Below are positions 16,134-24,004 of a stretch of DNA of 64,000 nt, piece after piece; position 1 is the stretch's first letter; each line of letters begins with the position of its first letter. Location of the stretch: contig OX044360.1 of the NCBI GenBank assembly GCA_943846745.1, positions 1,798,001 through 1,862,000 of the forward strand, in the 5' to 3' direction. The position numbers and the translations under genes are program-made. Source of the stretch: Opacimonas sp002292215. GTDB lineage: Bacteria; Pseudomonadota; Gammaproteobacteria; Enterobacterales; Alteromonadaceae. Below the pieces are notes generated by a model. It ran no database searches, was not told the origin of the DNA, and saw only the letters and a program-made list of their open reading frames with translations.

Positions 16134-18425
16134 ATGAAAAAAATACTTTTATCATTCTTGTTCATCCTGATAGTTGTGATCAGTTTCTTTTCAGGAAAAA
16201 TGCCCGATTCGGTATATAAAATTCTTCCTGGATATTTTGCAGATCCCAATTTATATTGGCAAGAGTCTCCTTTTAATAAAAATAAAGTAACTCAACAAAA
16301 ATTACCCTTAGATCAAGTCGCATTGCGTCAGGCAGGCCAAGTTAATGTTCTAGCAGCCTTGGGTATTGACAGTGATACGCAAATTCTCTTTGGTGATACC
16401 CACGTACATACGACTAATTCCTCTGATGCATTTATGTATTCACTGCCATTAATGCATGGCGCTCAAGGCGCCTTCCCCCCGGGCTACGCCTGTGATTACG
16501 CACGCTTCATATCACAATTAGATTTCTATTTTTTAACTGACCACTCAGAGTCTTACACGCCAGAACGTTGGCATGATGCCATTGAGTCTATTGATAAATG
16601 CAACCAAGCTAGTCAAAATGGTGAGTACCAAGATACCTATGCATTTATGGGTTACGAATGGACTCAAATTGGCGAAACTAAGGCAGAGCATTATGGTCAT
16701 CATAATGTGTTATTCAAAGATACCTCTGAAGGAAATCTACCGAGCCGCCCCATTGGCGCTAAAGTTAAATTATCAACGACAGCCAAGCGTGACTCATCAA
16801 GCAAATTATCAAAAGTATTAGAAATATTAGATCCACGGCATAAAGATTATTATGCCTCCTACAATAGCCTTATAAACCAAATGTCAGAGACGCCAAATTG
16901 CGCTACTGATGTTCCCTCAAATGAATTACCTGCTGATTGCTATGAACAAGCATCCACTACAGGAGAACTTTATAAGAAGCTCAAGGAATGGGGTATAGAT
17001 ACTATTGTAGCGCCACATGGAATGACCTGGGGATTCTATACCCCACCGGATGCTAGCTGGGAAACCCACTTAAATGCTAAAGACGTTGATAATAACTTAG
17101 CCTCATTAATTGAAGTCTATTCCGGGCATGGCGCCTCAGAGCAATATCGCAATTTTGACCCTAGACCGGTAAATGATGCAGGTCAATATTATTGTCCCGA
17201 ACCACAACAAAACTATTTACCTGGCTGCTGGCAGGCCGGTGAAATTATTCGTCAACGCTGTTTAGATGAAAACAACACCACCGAAGAATGTGACAGCAGA
17301 GCCATTATTGCGCGCCAAAACTTCGTCAATACCGATGACACAACCGGCTTCTTAACCGTGCCATCACACCAGCCAACAGCATGGTTAGATGCTGAACAAG
17401 CCAGAGACGTGTTTAATCCCGCCTTTAATTATCGTCCCAAAAAATCCGCTCAATACGGTCTAGCTTTACGTAATTTTGACGACCCTGAAAATCCGTTAGG
17501 TTTTGAATGGGGGTTTATTGCGGCGACTGATACGCATACCGCTAGAGCGGGACATGGTTTTAAACAAGTCGGTCGAATATTTGTCAGTGACAGTAATGGC
17601 CCCCGTGAGGAATTCTGGGGAAATCTATTACTACCTGATGATGGTGAATTAAAATCATCATCTCGTACTCGTGATGAATATGATACCGCTAAATTAAAGC
17701 TTAGAGCAGCGCAGGTAGAAAGGGTAGGATCATTTTTATATCTTGGTGGACTTGCTGCGATACACGTTGATGAACGCAACCGTGAAGGCATTTGGCAAGC
17801 GATGAAAAACAAACGTGTGTACGGTACTAGCGGCCATAAAATCATGTTATGGTTTGATATGATCAATGAAGATAATCAGTTAACGGCACCAATGGGCAGC
17901 TCTGTAAACCGTCAAAAAAACCCTATATTTAAAGTCACCGCCGTTGGTTCTCCGATTCAAGAAAAAGGGTGTCCCGAACATGTTATCGCGAGTTTAGACA
18001 GCCATCAATTAGAAAAAATGTCCCTAGGTGAGTGCTTCAATCCAACTGATAAACGCCATTCAATTCAACGCATTGAAATAACCCGTATTAAGCCACAAGC
18101 ATACAAAGATGAACCTGTTGAATCGTTGATCGAGAATACCTGGAAAGTATTTCAGTGTCCGCAAGATACCCCAAAATGTGAAATCACGTTTACTGATGAA
18201 GAATATAGTACTGGTGCTAGAGATACTTTTTATTATGCCCGTGTTATTGAGCAAGCAATACCCATGATCAATGCTGATACGTTACGCACTCAATTTGATG
18301 AAAATGGTCAAGCTATCGCAGTAACGATATGCCAAGGATCTTTTGAAACAGCTCAAGATGAGGATTGCTTAGCCAATAAAGGTCATCGAGCATGGTCATC
18401 ACCCATTTACGTAAACTATAAATAA
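16134..18425 (+). CDS. DUF3604 family protein, PHP-like putative metal hydrolase, exported
   Basis: A 763-residue protein with a hydrophobic N-terminal segment at residues 4-20 (signal anchor or signal peptide), so it acts outside the cytoplasm. The DUF3604 core begins with GDTHVHT at 87-93 and FLTDHSES at 133-140, which look like the metal-binding His motifs of PHP phosphoesterases. Further His-rich blocks are DTIVAPHGMTWG, LIEVYSGHG and GFIAATDTHTARAGHG. No enzymatic activity is established for the family to my knowledge; a metal-dependent phosphoesterase or related hydrolase is a guess from the fold. It follows the kinase by 50 bases and precedes the two parvulin-like proteins, which may help it fold in the periplasm. 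It has about ten Cys residues, consistent with export and disulfides. Confidence 0.85.
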   Translation: MKKILLSFLFILIVVISFFSGKMPDSVYKILPGYFADPNLYWQESPFNKNKVTQQKLPLDQVALRQAGQVNVLAALGIDSDTQILFGDTHVHTTNSSDAFMYSLPLMHGAQGAFPPGYACDYARFISQLDFYFLTDHSESYTPERWHDAIESIDKCNQASQNGEYQDTYAFMGYEWTQIGETKAEHYGHHNVLFKDTSEGNLPSRPIGAKVKLSTTAKRDSSSKLSKVLEILDPRHKDYYASYNSLINQMSETPNCATDVPSNELPADCYEQASTTGELYKKLKEWGIDTIVAPHGMTWGFYTPPDASWETHLNAKDVDNNLASLIEVYSGHGASEQYRNFDPRPVNDAGQYYCPEPQQNYLPGCWQAGEIIRQRCLDENNTTEECDSRAIIARQNFVNTDDTTGFLTVPSHQPTAWLDAEQARDVFNPAFNYRPKKSAQYGLALRNFDDPENPLGFEWGFIAATDTHTARAGHGFKQVGRIFVSDSNGPREEFWGNLLLPDDGELKSSSRTRDEYDTAKLKLRAAQVERVGSFLYLGGLAAIHVDERNREGIWQAMKNKRVYGTSGHKIMLWFDMINEDNQLTAPMGSSVNRQKNPIFKVTAVGSPIQEKGCPEHVIASLDSHQLEKMSLGECFNPTDKRHSIQRIEITRIKPQAYKDEPVESLIENTWKVFQCPQDTPKCEITFTDEEYSTGARDTFYYARVIEQAIPMINADTLRTQFDENGQAIAVTICQGSFETAQDEDCLANKGHRAWSSPIYVNYK

Positions 18426-18433
18426 GGCGAGTC

Positions 18434-19279
18434 ATGGCAAGTTTGGCACACTCAAAAAAATTACTGTTGGTATTATTTATTACCGGGGTTGTCCTGGCAG
18501 TGATGGGCTCAGGTGTGCAGAGCAGCATTAATATTAGTGGTGATAATATTATCACTATCGATGGTCATGGAATTAGCCATGACCAACTCGCTGACGCACA
18601 AACACAAAATCCCAATGTATCAAAAAATGAATTACTTAATTTGTTAATAGATAATAAATTATTACTACTACGAGCAGAAGAACTAGGATTAGTGCAATCT
18701 GACAAGGTTATCCGAAAAGCAATAGTGCAACGAATCGTTGAGCAAGAAGTACACAAGGTCTTGCAAGCACAGCCCGATGAAACAGACTTAGTATCGTTTT
18801 ACCAAGCTCAGCAAACTAGGTTTACTTCTCCCAGTCAATTTCAAGTTAAAATTGCGCGTTTTAATCATGATGACAATCAGTGCAGTCAAGCTAAAACAGT
18901 AAAACGCATATGGGACGAATCAACAACTTTATCGGCTGACTGGCATCACAACATCTTCAACCAACCACTAGAGAGCAGTTTACACAGCGAAACCTTAGTT
19001 TACCGCCAGCTAGGTAATCAATTGGCACAGCAGTTAAGTACACTGCAGGCACAAGAGATGTCAGTGCCTATTTACACTCATCAAGGTTGTATATTAATGC
19101 TACTAGTAAACAAACTTGAACCTCAGGTGCCACCCTATATTAAGGTTAAAGATCAGGTTTTGGCTGAATATAGAATCACATTACGCCGAAAAGCCCTCTC
19201 TGACTTGCTCAACAGATTACGCAACGATGCCGACATTCATATCGCACCAGATTTACACGAGTGGTTACCAAGTGAGTAA
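18434..19279 (+). CDS. Parvulin-like (SurA/PpiC-type) periplasmic protein
   Basis: A 281-residue protein with an N-terminal membrane or signal segment (residues 8-28), then a SurA-N-like helical part (NELLNLLIDNKLLLLRAEEL) and a weak PpiC-like region in the second half. Annotation pipelines usually call such proteins peptidyl-prolyl isomerases. The canonical rotamase signature is not clear, so a chaperone role without isomerase activity is possible. It is 8 bases downstream of the DUF3604 gene with GGCGAG as binding site, and its 3' end overlaps the next gene by 8 bases. Confidence 0.72.
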   Translation: MASLAHSKKLLLVLFITGVVLAVMGSGVQSSINISGDNIITIDGHGISHDQLADAQTQNPNVSKNELLNLLIDNKLLLLRAEELGLVQSDKVIRKAIVQRIVEQEVHKVLQAQPDETDLVSFYQAQQTRFTSPSQFQVKIARFNHDDNQCSQAKTVKRIWDESTTLSADWHHNIFNQPLESSLHSETLVYRQLGNQLAQQLSTLQAQEMSVPIYTHQGCILMLLVNKLEPQVPPYIKVKDQVLAEYRITLRRKALSDLLNRLRNDADIHIAPDLHEWLPSE

Positions 19280-19853
19280 ATATCAATATAGTTATACTAT
19301 TAGCCTTATTATAGCTACCTTTATTGCCCTTTTTGCAGTGAATTACACTCCTCAAATTTTTACTGCCGATTATAACGACAACGCTATTCTTGTTAACGAT
19401 GGTGCGATCAAACGCATCGACTATTTAACAGCAGTCAGCATGATGGAAGATGAAAAAACCTATCCAATGCAACGGGTTGATTATCAACTTATTGTGGATC
19501 GCTTAACTGAGGAGGAATTGTTATTTCAATACGGCGTTTCTCAAGGAATTATTTTTCAACCGCAAATTAGCCAACTAATAGTCAATAATTTACTGGAAAC
19601 TATCTCAATTCAACACACGAGTAAAGAATACAGTGATGCGGAGCTATACAACCTATATCAACAAAAGATCGCCAGTCAAGTCACGGATGATCAGCAATTA
19701 GGTGATTTAGCATTCGAAAATATCAAAGATGATTTTGCCAATGCTTTAAGGCAAATAGCACGTAATAAGGCAGTACGTGACTATTTACTCTGGCTAAGAA
19801 ACCGAAGCGCGATAACTGAAACAGACAACATCAATAGTGAAAAAACAAAATGA
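19272..19853 (+). CDS. SurA-N-like membrane-anchored periplasmic protein
   Basis: A 193-residue protein starting at GTG 19272, which overlaps the preceding stop by 8 bases and is preceded by GAGTGG. The longest ORF starts upstream inside the previous gene, and that part is spurious. An N-terminal membrane segment (TISLIIATFIALFAVNYT) is followed by a short SurA-N-like helical domain (VDYQLIVDRLTEEELLFQYG). No PPIase domain is present. It looks like a reduced paralogue of the upstream protein and may form a hetero-oligomer with it. The stop overlaps the HupE start by 4 bases. Confidence 0.65.
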   Translation: MSKYQYSYTISLIIATFIALFAVNYTPQIFTADYNDNAILVNDGAIKRIDYLTAVSMMEDEKTYPMQRVDYQLIVDRLTEEELLFQYGVSQGIIFQPQISQLIVNNLLETISIQHTSKEYSDAELYNLYQQKIASQVTDDQQLGDLAFENIKDDFANALRQIARNKAVRDYLLWLRNRSAITETDNINSEKTK

Positions 19854-21058
19854 CTTATCAAAGAATTTTTATTTTGTTAATACTCTGCTGGACATGTTTT
19901 TATCAAGCGTCTGCATCTGCTCACACCCGTAGCCAGTCCTTTTCTCAATGGCAAATAAATGAAGGGAAATTGTCACTTAGTTTTAATATTTTATCTCGTG
20001 AGATTACTCGTCTAGCGGCTGATCCCGGTATTGATGCCAGTAAACAATTATCACAATTATTAATCGAGCATCTTGATGGCAACATAAAAGCCAGCATTGA
20101 CGATAAAATTTGTCAGGTAAATAAACCTTTATATTCATTACCTGCAAGTAAAGGTTTTACTCGGCTAGAAGCCTCATTCGATTGCCAAATTGGGGAGTCG
20201 TTACAGATACAGATGAATGGATTTTTTGACATAATACCGTCTCATTTGCACTATGCACGACTCATTATAGTTTCAGGAGAAACTAGTGAGATTGTTTTAA
20301 GCGATGCTAGCAGACAAAAAACGCTAAACCTAACCCATAAAAATGAAAGTTATTGGCATACTGCAAAAACCTATATTGCACTAGGCGTTGAACATATTCT
20401 TATCGGCGCTGATCACCTCGTTTTTTTGCTCGCGTTGTTATTGCTTTGCCGTAAATTATCACAAGCATTGATCCTTATTACTGGCTTCACCCTTGGCCAC
20501 AGTATTACCTTGTCACTCTCTGTGCTCGGTTGGATACAACCCAACATGATAACTATAGAGGCCCTAATCGGGTTTAGTATTGTTTTAGTGGCTTTAGAGA
20601 AAATTCAAACGCTACACAATAAAAGTGTCGTTATTTATGTTGTCGCTGCTATGTTTGTTTTGATTCTCTTAAAACTAATAACGAATATGGGTTTGCCACT
20701 TCTTTCATTAGTCGGTATCAGCTTGGTTGCCATCCCTTATTTATTGTTAGTTAACAATCATAACAACCACTCAACGCGATTTTTATTAACCACTACCTTT
20801 GGTTTTATTCATGGTTTTGGTTTTGCTGAGGTGTTACGAGAGATTGGCTTACCTTCAGCTAAATTAGGATTAGCCTTGTTCTCTTTCAATATTGGTGTTG
20901 AATTAGGACAGTTACTTGCACTTTGCTTAATGGCAAGTGTCGCTTTTATTTTTATGACGTTATTGAATGCCAAATTACAGAAAATAGCCACAGTGGCAAC
21001 AGTCAATGTCGTCATTGCTTTAGGTTGTTATTGGTTTGTACTTCGCAGTTTTAATTAA
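19850..21058 (+). CDS. HupE/UreJ family membrane protein with extracytoplasmic N-terminal domain
   Basis: A 402-residue protein. A signal peptide (1-24, ending SASA) is followed by a roughly 150-residue periplasmic domain with two cysteines, then about seven membrane segments carrying the HupE/UreJ_2 features GVEHILIGADHLVFLLALLL, TGFTLGHSITLSLSVLG, HGFGFAEVLREIGLP and FNIGVELGQL. Conserved His/Asp residues in the membrane part suggest metal (Ni or Co) passage in the classical HupE family, but this subfamily is not tied to urease or hydrogenase here. It is the last gene of the operon. With the DUF3604 and parvulin-like proteins it forms an envelope module, perhaps supplying metal to the DUF3604 protein. 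Confidence 0.82.
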   Translation: MTYQRIFILLILCWTCFYQASASAHTRSQSFSQWQINEGKLSLSFNILSREITRLAADPGIDASKQLSQLLIEHLDGNIKASIDDKICQVNKPLYSLPASKGFTRLEASFDCQIGESLQIQMNGFFDIIPSHLHYARLIIVSGETSEIVLSDASRQKTLNLTHKNESYWHTAKTYIALGVEHILIGADHLVFLLALLLLCRKLSQALILITGFTLGHSITLSLSVLGWIQPNMITIEALIGFSIVLVALEKIQTLHNKSVVIYVVAAMFVLILLKLITNMGLPLLSLVGISLVAIPYLLLVNNHNNHSTRFLLTTTFGFIHGFGFAEVLREIGLPSAKLGLALFSFNIGVELGQLLALCLMASVAFIFMTLLNAKLQKIATVATVNVVIALGCYWFVLRSFN

Positions 21059-21125
21059 ACACGTCCAAAACCAGGCTATGAATAAGATCAGTTTTAGACT
21101 TAATTCATCCGCTAGACATTTAAAT

Positions 21126-21149
21126 ATACATGTGAAATTTCACATATAT
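21126..21149. promoter_or_regulatory. Palindromic operator-like site upstream of the DUF3820 gene
   Basis: A 24-bp inverted repeat with the perfect core TGTGAAATTTCACA at 21131-21144; 11 of 12 arm positions pair. It lies about 35 bases before the DUF3820 start. The 4-base spacer excludes a standard CRP site (6-base spacer). The binding protein is unknown. Confidence 0.5.
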
Positions 21150-21184
21150 AATATGTATTAATCATAAATTGAAGTGATGCAAAG

Positions 21185-21415
21185 ATGAATATTGATTTTG
21201 AAGATGGGGCGCAACAAGAATTAATTGCACTGATAAATACGCCGATGCCATTTGGCAAATATACCGGCACTAAATTACTACATTTACCCGAACCGTATTT
21301 GGTATGGTTTAATAAAAAAGGCTACCCTAAAGGTAAGCTAGGGGAACAATTAGCTCAAATGTATGAGATAAAATTAAATGGGCTGGAACCAATGCTCCAG
21401 CCACTAATACGATAA
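21185..21415 (+). CDS. DUF3820 family small protein
   Basis: A 76-residue cytoplasmic protein with the DUF3820 pattern TPMPFGKYTGTKLLHLPEPYLVWF followed by GYPKGKLGEQLAQMYE, given here as the family consensus region at residues 19-60. Homologues are widespread short proteins of unknown function, sometimes named putative quorum-sensing-regulated virulence factor on weak grounds. It is convergent with the DUF1456 gene, and a strong palindrome lies in its promoter region. No function can be assigned from sequence. Confidence 0.82.
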   Translation: MNIDFEDGAQQELIALINTPMPFGKYTGTKLLHLPEPYLVWFNKKGYPKGKLGEQLAQMYEIKLNGLEPMLQPLIR

Positions 21416-21427
21416 CAATTAGGCAGG

Positions 21428-21898
21428 TTACTTAGGAGTACCTGGACGTAACTGCATTTGTATGCCTTTAAGGAAATTACGTAACACCTGATCTTTACAC
21501 TCACGATAATGTCTATTGTCTGGTTTACGGAAAAAAGCACCCAGCTCATGCTTGCTAAAACGCAATTCAGCTAGCAACAAAATATCAATGATATCTTCTG
21601 ATTTCAAATTCAACGCTATGCGTAATTTCTGAAAGACGATGTTGTTATTCAATTGTGATTCAGGTAGTGGCTGCTCACCTTCACGCTTGCCACGTTTAAG
21701 GTTAATGAACCCGTTTAAAAATGTCGCAAACTCAGTATCTGTGATGGCGATAAAGGCTTCATCATCATCTTTTTTGAGCCAGCCGTTGATCTGCGCATCA
21801 GTCACAGTCAAATCCGCTAACGCAAAAATTTTGATCATAGTGGCGTTATATAAATCAAAGGTGTAACGTAAACGGCGTAAAATATCATTATTAGTCAA
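21428..21898 (-). CDS. DUF1456 (YehS-like) protein, TTG start
   Basis: A 156-residue protein with the duplicated DUF1456 repeat: NNDILRRLRYTFDLYN in the first half and NNIVFQKLRIALNLKSEDII in the second. The ATG of the longest frame (21976) adds 26 residues with no family match. TTG 21898 is preceded by AGGA at the right spacing (6 bases) and places the start exactly where YehS-type proteins begin, so I choose it. The function of the family is unknown; the helical tandem repeats suggest a nucleic-acid or protein-binding role. Confidence 0.82.
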   Translation of the reverse strand: MTNNDILRRLRYTFDLYNATMIKIFALADLTVTDAQINGWLKKDDDEAFIAITDTEFATFLNGFINLKRGKREGEQPLPESQLNNNIVFQKLRIALNLKSEDIIDILLLAELRFSKHELGAFFRKPDNRHYRECKDQVLRNFLKGIQMQLRPGTPK

Positions 21899-22087
21899 AG
21901 TAATTCCTAGTCTTAGGTCAAGCCAATGCAATCGACGTGATTGCTGGTCAGGCGGGATTATAACAGACTTATCCAAATAGTTAACTTTTGAGTGCTAGAA
22001 GACACTGTGCGACCAACCTTCGCGCTAGCGGTTGACCTAAAAATATTCAATGGACGATTTACAAATGTCATTTCCACCAGCCTACCT

Positions 22088-23293
22088 TTATTCATGTCTT
22101 AAGGCCTCAATAGGATCGAGTTGTGCTGCTTTACGAGCGGGAAAATAACCAAAGATGACTCCTACCGCAGCAGAAAACAAAAATGAAATGACAACGATCC
22201 CAAGATTAAATACAAAGGGGATCTGCATCAAATCAGTCAGCGCAAATGACCCAGCTAACGCCAGTATGATCCCCACGACGCCACCCAATGAAGACAGCAT
22301 CACCGCTTCGACTAAAAACTGTAACAGCACCTCACGCTCCGTGGCACCAATGGCTAAACGAATACCTATTTCACGAGTCCGCTCAGTAACAGATACCAGC
22401 ATAATATTCATAATGCCTATGCCTCCTACCAGTAAACTCACGGCAGCAACCGCGCCTAATAACATGGTTAACACTTTAGTCGTGCCACTAAGCATATTAG
22501 CAATCTCTTTCATGTCCATTACCGAAAAGTCATCCTCTTCATTACTAGATATGTGACGACGCTCGCGCAAAAGTTGAGTAACGGCCTGTTCGACCTTTTC
22601 AGTGGATGCCCCATCTTCAACTGAGATTTGAATAAGTCGGACGTCTTGATTGCCTGCTAAGCGACGCTGAAAAGTGCGCAGCGGCACTATTACAAGATCA
22701 TCTTGATCCGAGCCCATCGTTGACTGCCCCTTTGCATCAAGTAAACCAATGACTTCACAAGCAAATTTACCGAGTCGGATTTTTTGTCCGAGTGGAATTT
22801 GTTCACCAAACAGTTCTTTTCGAACCGTTTCACCAACAACACATAGGGCTTTTCCAGCGCGTATTTCATTTTCAGTAAACTCTCGCCCACTTTTAAATAC
22901 CCAATTGCCCGCACTAAAAAATTGATTAGTAGAGCCGACCACACTCGTACTCCAATTTTCATTGCCATAAACAATGGTGGCTGTCTGCGACGAGGAGGGG
23001 GCGACAGCACTAATATTTCCTATCTCTCTAAATATAGCTTCAGCATCATTCACGCGAAATGCCGACGCAGACGAGCGTTGCCCCATACCCATTCGTTGGC
23101 CTGGAGATACCATTAATAGATTACTGCCCAGACTGGCAATTTGTTCGGTCACCTGCACCGTGGCACCACCGCCAATGGTTACCATAATAATTACCGCTGC
23201 GACGCCAATAACAATCCCCAGAACCGTGAGAAACGACCGCATCACATTGCGACGTATTTCGCGCATGGCTAGCAATAAGGCATTCCATAACAT
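22088..23293 (-). CDS. MacB-type ABC exporter permease
   Basis: A 401-residue permease with one N-terminal membrane segment (SFLTVLGIVIGVAAVIIMVT), a large MacB_PCD periplasmic domain (about residues 45-270) and three C-terminal segments of the FtsX fold. The hallmark SVTERTREIGIRLAIGATERE is near residue 305. In MacB proper, permease and ATPase are fused; here the ATPase is the separate gene upstream, overlapping by one base. With the adaptor at 24005-25303 it forms a tripartite exporter; the outer membrane TolC partner is not in the window. The substrate is unknown (macrolide, peptide or lipoprotein-like). Confidence 0.92.
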   Translation of the reverse strand: MLWNALLLAMREIRRNVMRSFLTVLGIVIGVAAVIIMVTIGGGATVQVTEQIASLGSNLLMVSPGQRMGMGQRSSASAFRVNDAEAIFREIGNISAVAPSSSQTATIVYGNENWSTSVVGSTNQFFSAGNWVFKSGREFTENEIRAGKALCVVGETVRKELFGEQIPLGQKIRLGKFACEVIGLLDAKGQSTMGSDQDDLVIVPLRTFQRRLAGNQDVRLIQISVEDGASTEKVEQAVTQLLRERRHISSNEEDDFSVMDMKEIANMLSGTTKVLTMLLGAVAAVSLLVGGIGIMNIMLVSVTERTREIGIRLAIGATEREVLLQFLVEAVMLSSLGGVVGIILALAGSFALTDLMQIPFVFNLGIVVISFLFSAAVGVIFGYFPARKAAQLDPIEALRHE

Positions 23294-24003
23294 CAGACTT
23301 GCCCTTTATAGCTTGCATCGCTAGCCAACAAACCATCTAGAAAGTGAATTTGACGTTTTGCAAATGCAGCCATATCTGGTTCGTGAGTCACCATTACAAT
23401 GGTAATGCCTTGCTCGCTATTAAACGAACTTAGTAATTCCATAATTTCTCTGCTTCGCGATGAGTCTAAATTGCCCGTAGGTTCGTCGGCTAACAATACA
23501 GAGGGTTTAGTCACAATCGCCCTAGCAATCGCAACCCGTTGTTGTTGCCCGCCAGACAACTCTCCAGGCGTGTGATCTTCCCAACCATTTAAGCCAACCA
23601 GTTTAAGCGCGTCTAAGGCATGCGCACGACGTTCACGTGCTGCCATACCTCTATATATCAATGGTAGTTCAACATTTTCTAATGCAGAAGTTCGATTGAG
23701 CAGATTAAAGCCCTGGAACACGAAACCGAGGTAATAACGGCGCAGCAAAGCTCGCTGATCACGCGTTAAAGTACCTACATCTACGCCATCAAATAAGTAA
23801 TTACCTGCGGTAGGGGTATCTAAACAACCTAATACATTCATGCAGGTCGATTTGCCAGAACCACTTGGCCCCATTACAGCGACAAAATCGCCGCGTTCAA
23901 TGACTAAGTCGATGCCACCCAGTGCTTGCATTTTGGCCTGTCCTTTACCATACACTTTGCTGACTTTTTTGAGCTCTATCAAGATTTGTTGTTCACTCTG
24001 CAT
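23293..24003 (-). CDS. ABC exporter ATP-binding protein (MacB/LolD type)
   Basis: A 236-residue ATPase with Walker A GPSGSGKST, signature LSGGQQQRVAIARAI, Walker B VLLADEPTG and the switch His in VTHEP, all intact. It powers the permease encoded directly downstream. The gene lies one base after the adaptor gene, giving the order adaptor-ATPase-permease in one operon. Confidence 0.94.
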   Translation of the reverse strand: MQSEQQILIELKKVSKVYGKGQAKMQALGGIDLVIERGDFVAVMGPSGSGKSTCMNVLGCLDTPTAGNYLFDGVDVGTLTRDQRALLRRYYLGFVFQGFNLLNRTSALENVELPLIYRGMAARERRAHALDALKLVGLNGWEDHTPGELSGGQQQRVAIARAIVTKPSVLLADEPTGNLDSSRSREIMELLSSFNSEQGITIVMVTHEPDMAAFAKRQIHFLDGLLASDASYKGQV

Positions 24004-24004
24004 T

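Noticed and set aside
19116..19271. Upstream extension of the second parvulin-like gene
   Set aside because: It overlaps the preceding gene in another frame and shows no family resemblance; GTG 19272 with its own binding site is preferred.
21131..21144. TGTGAAATTTCACA as a CRP site
   Set aside because: The CRP consensus needs six bases between TGTGA and TCACA; here there are four, so the arms are on the wrong helical phase.
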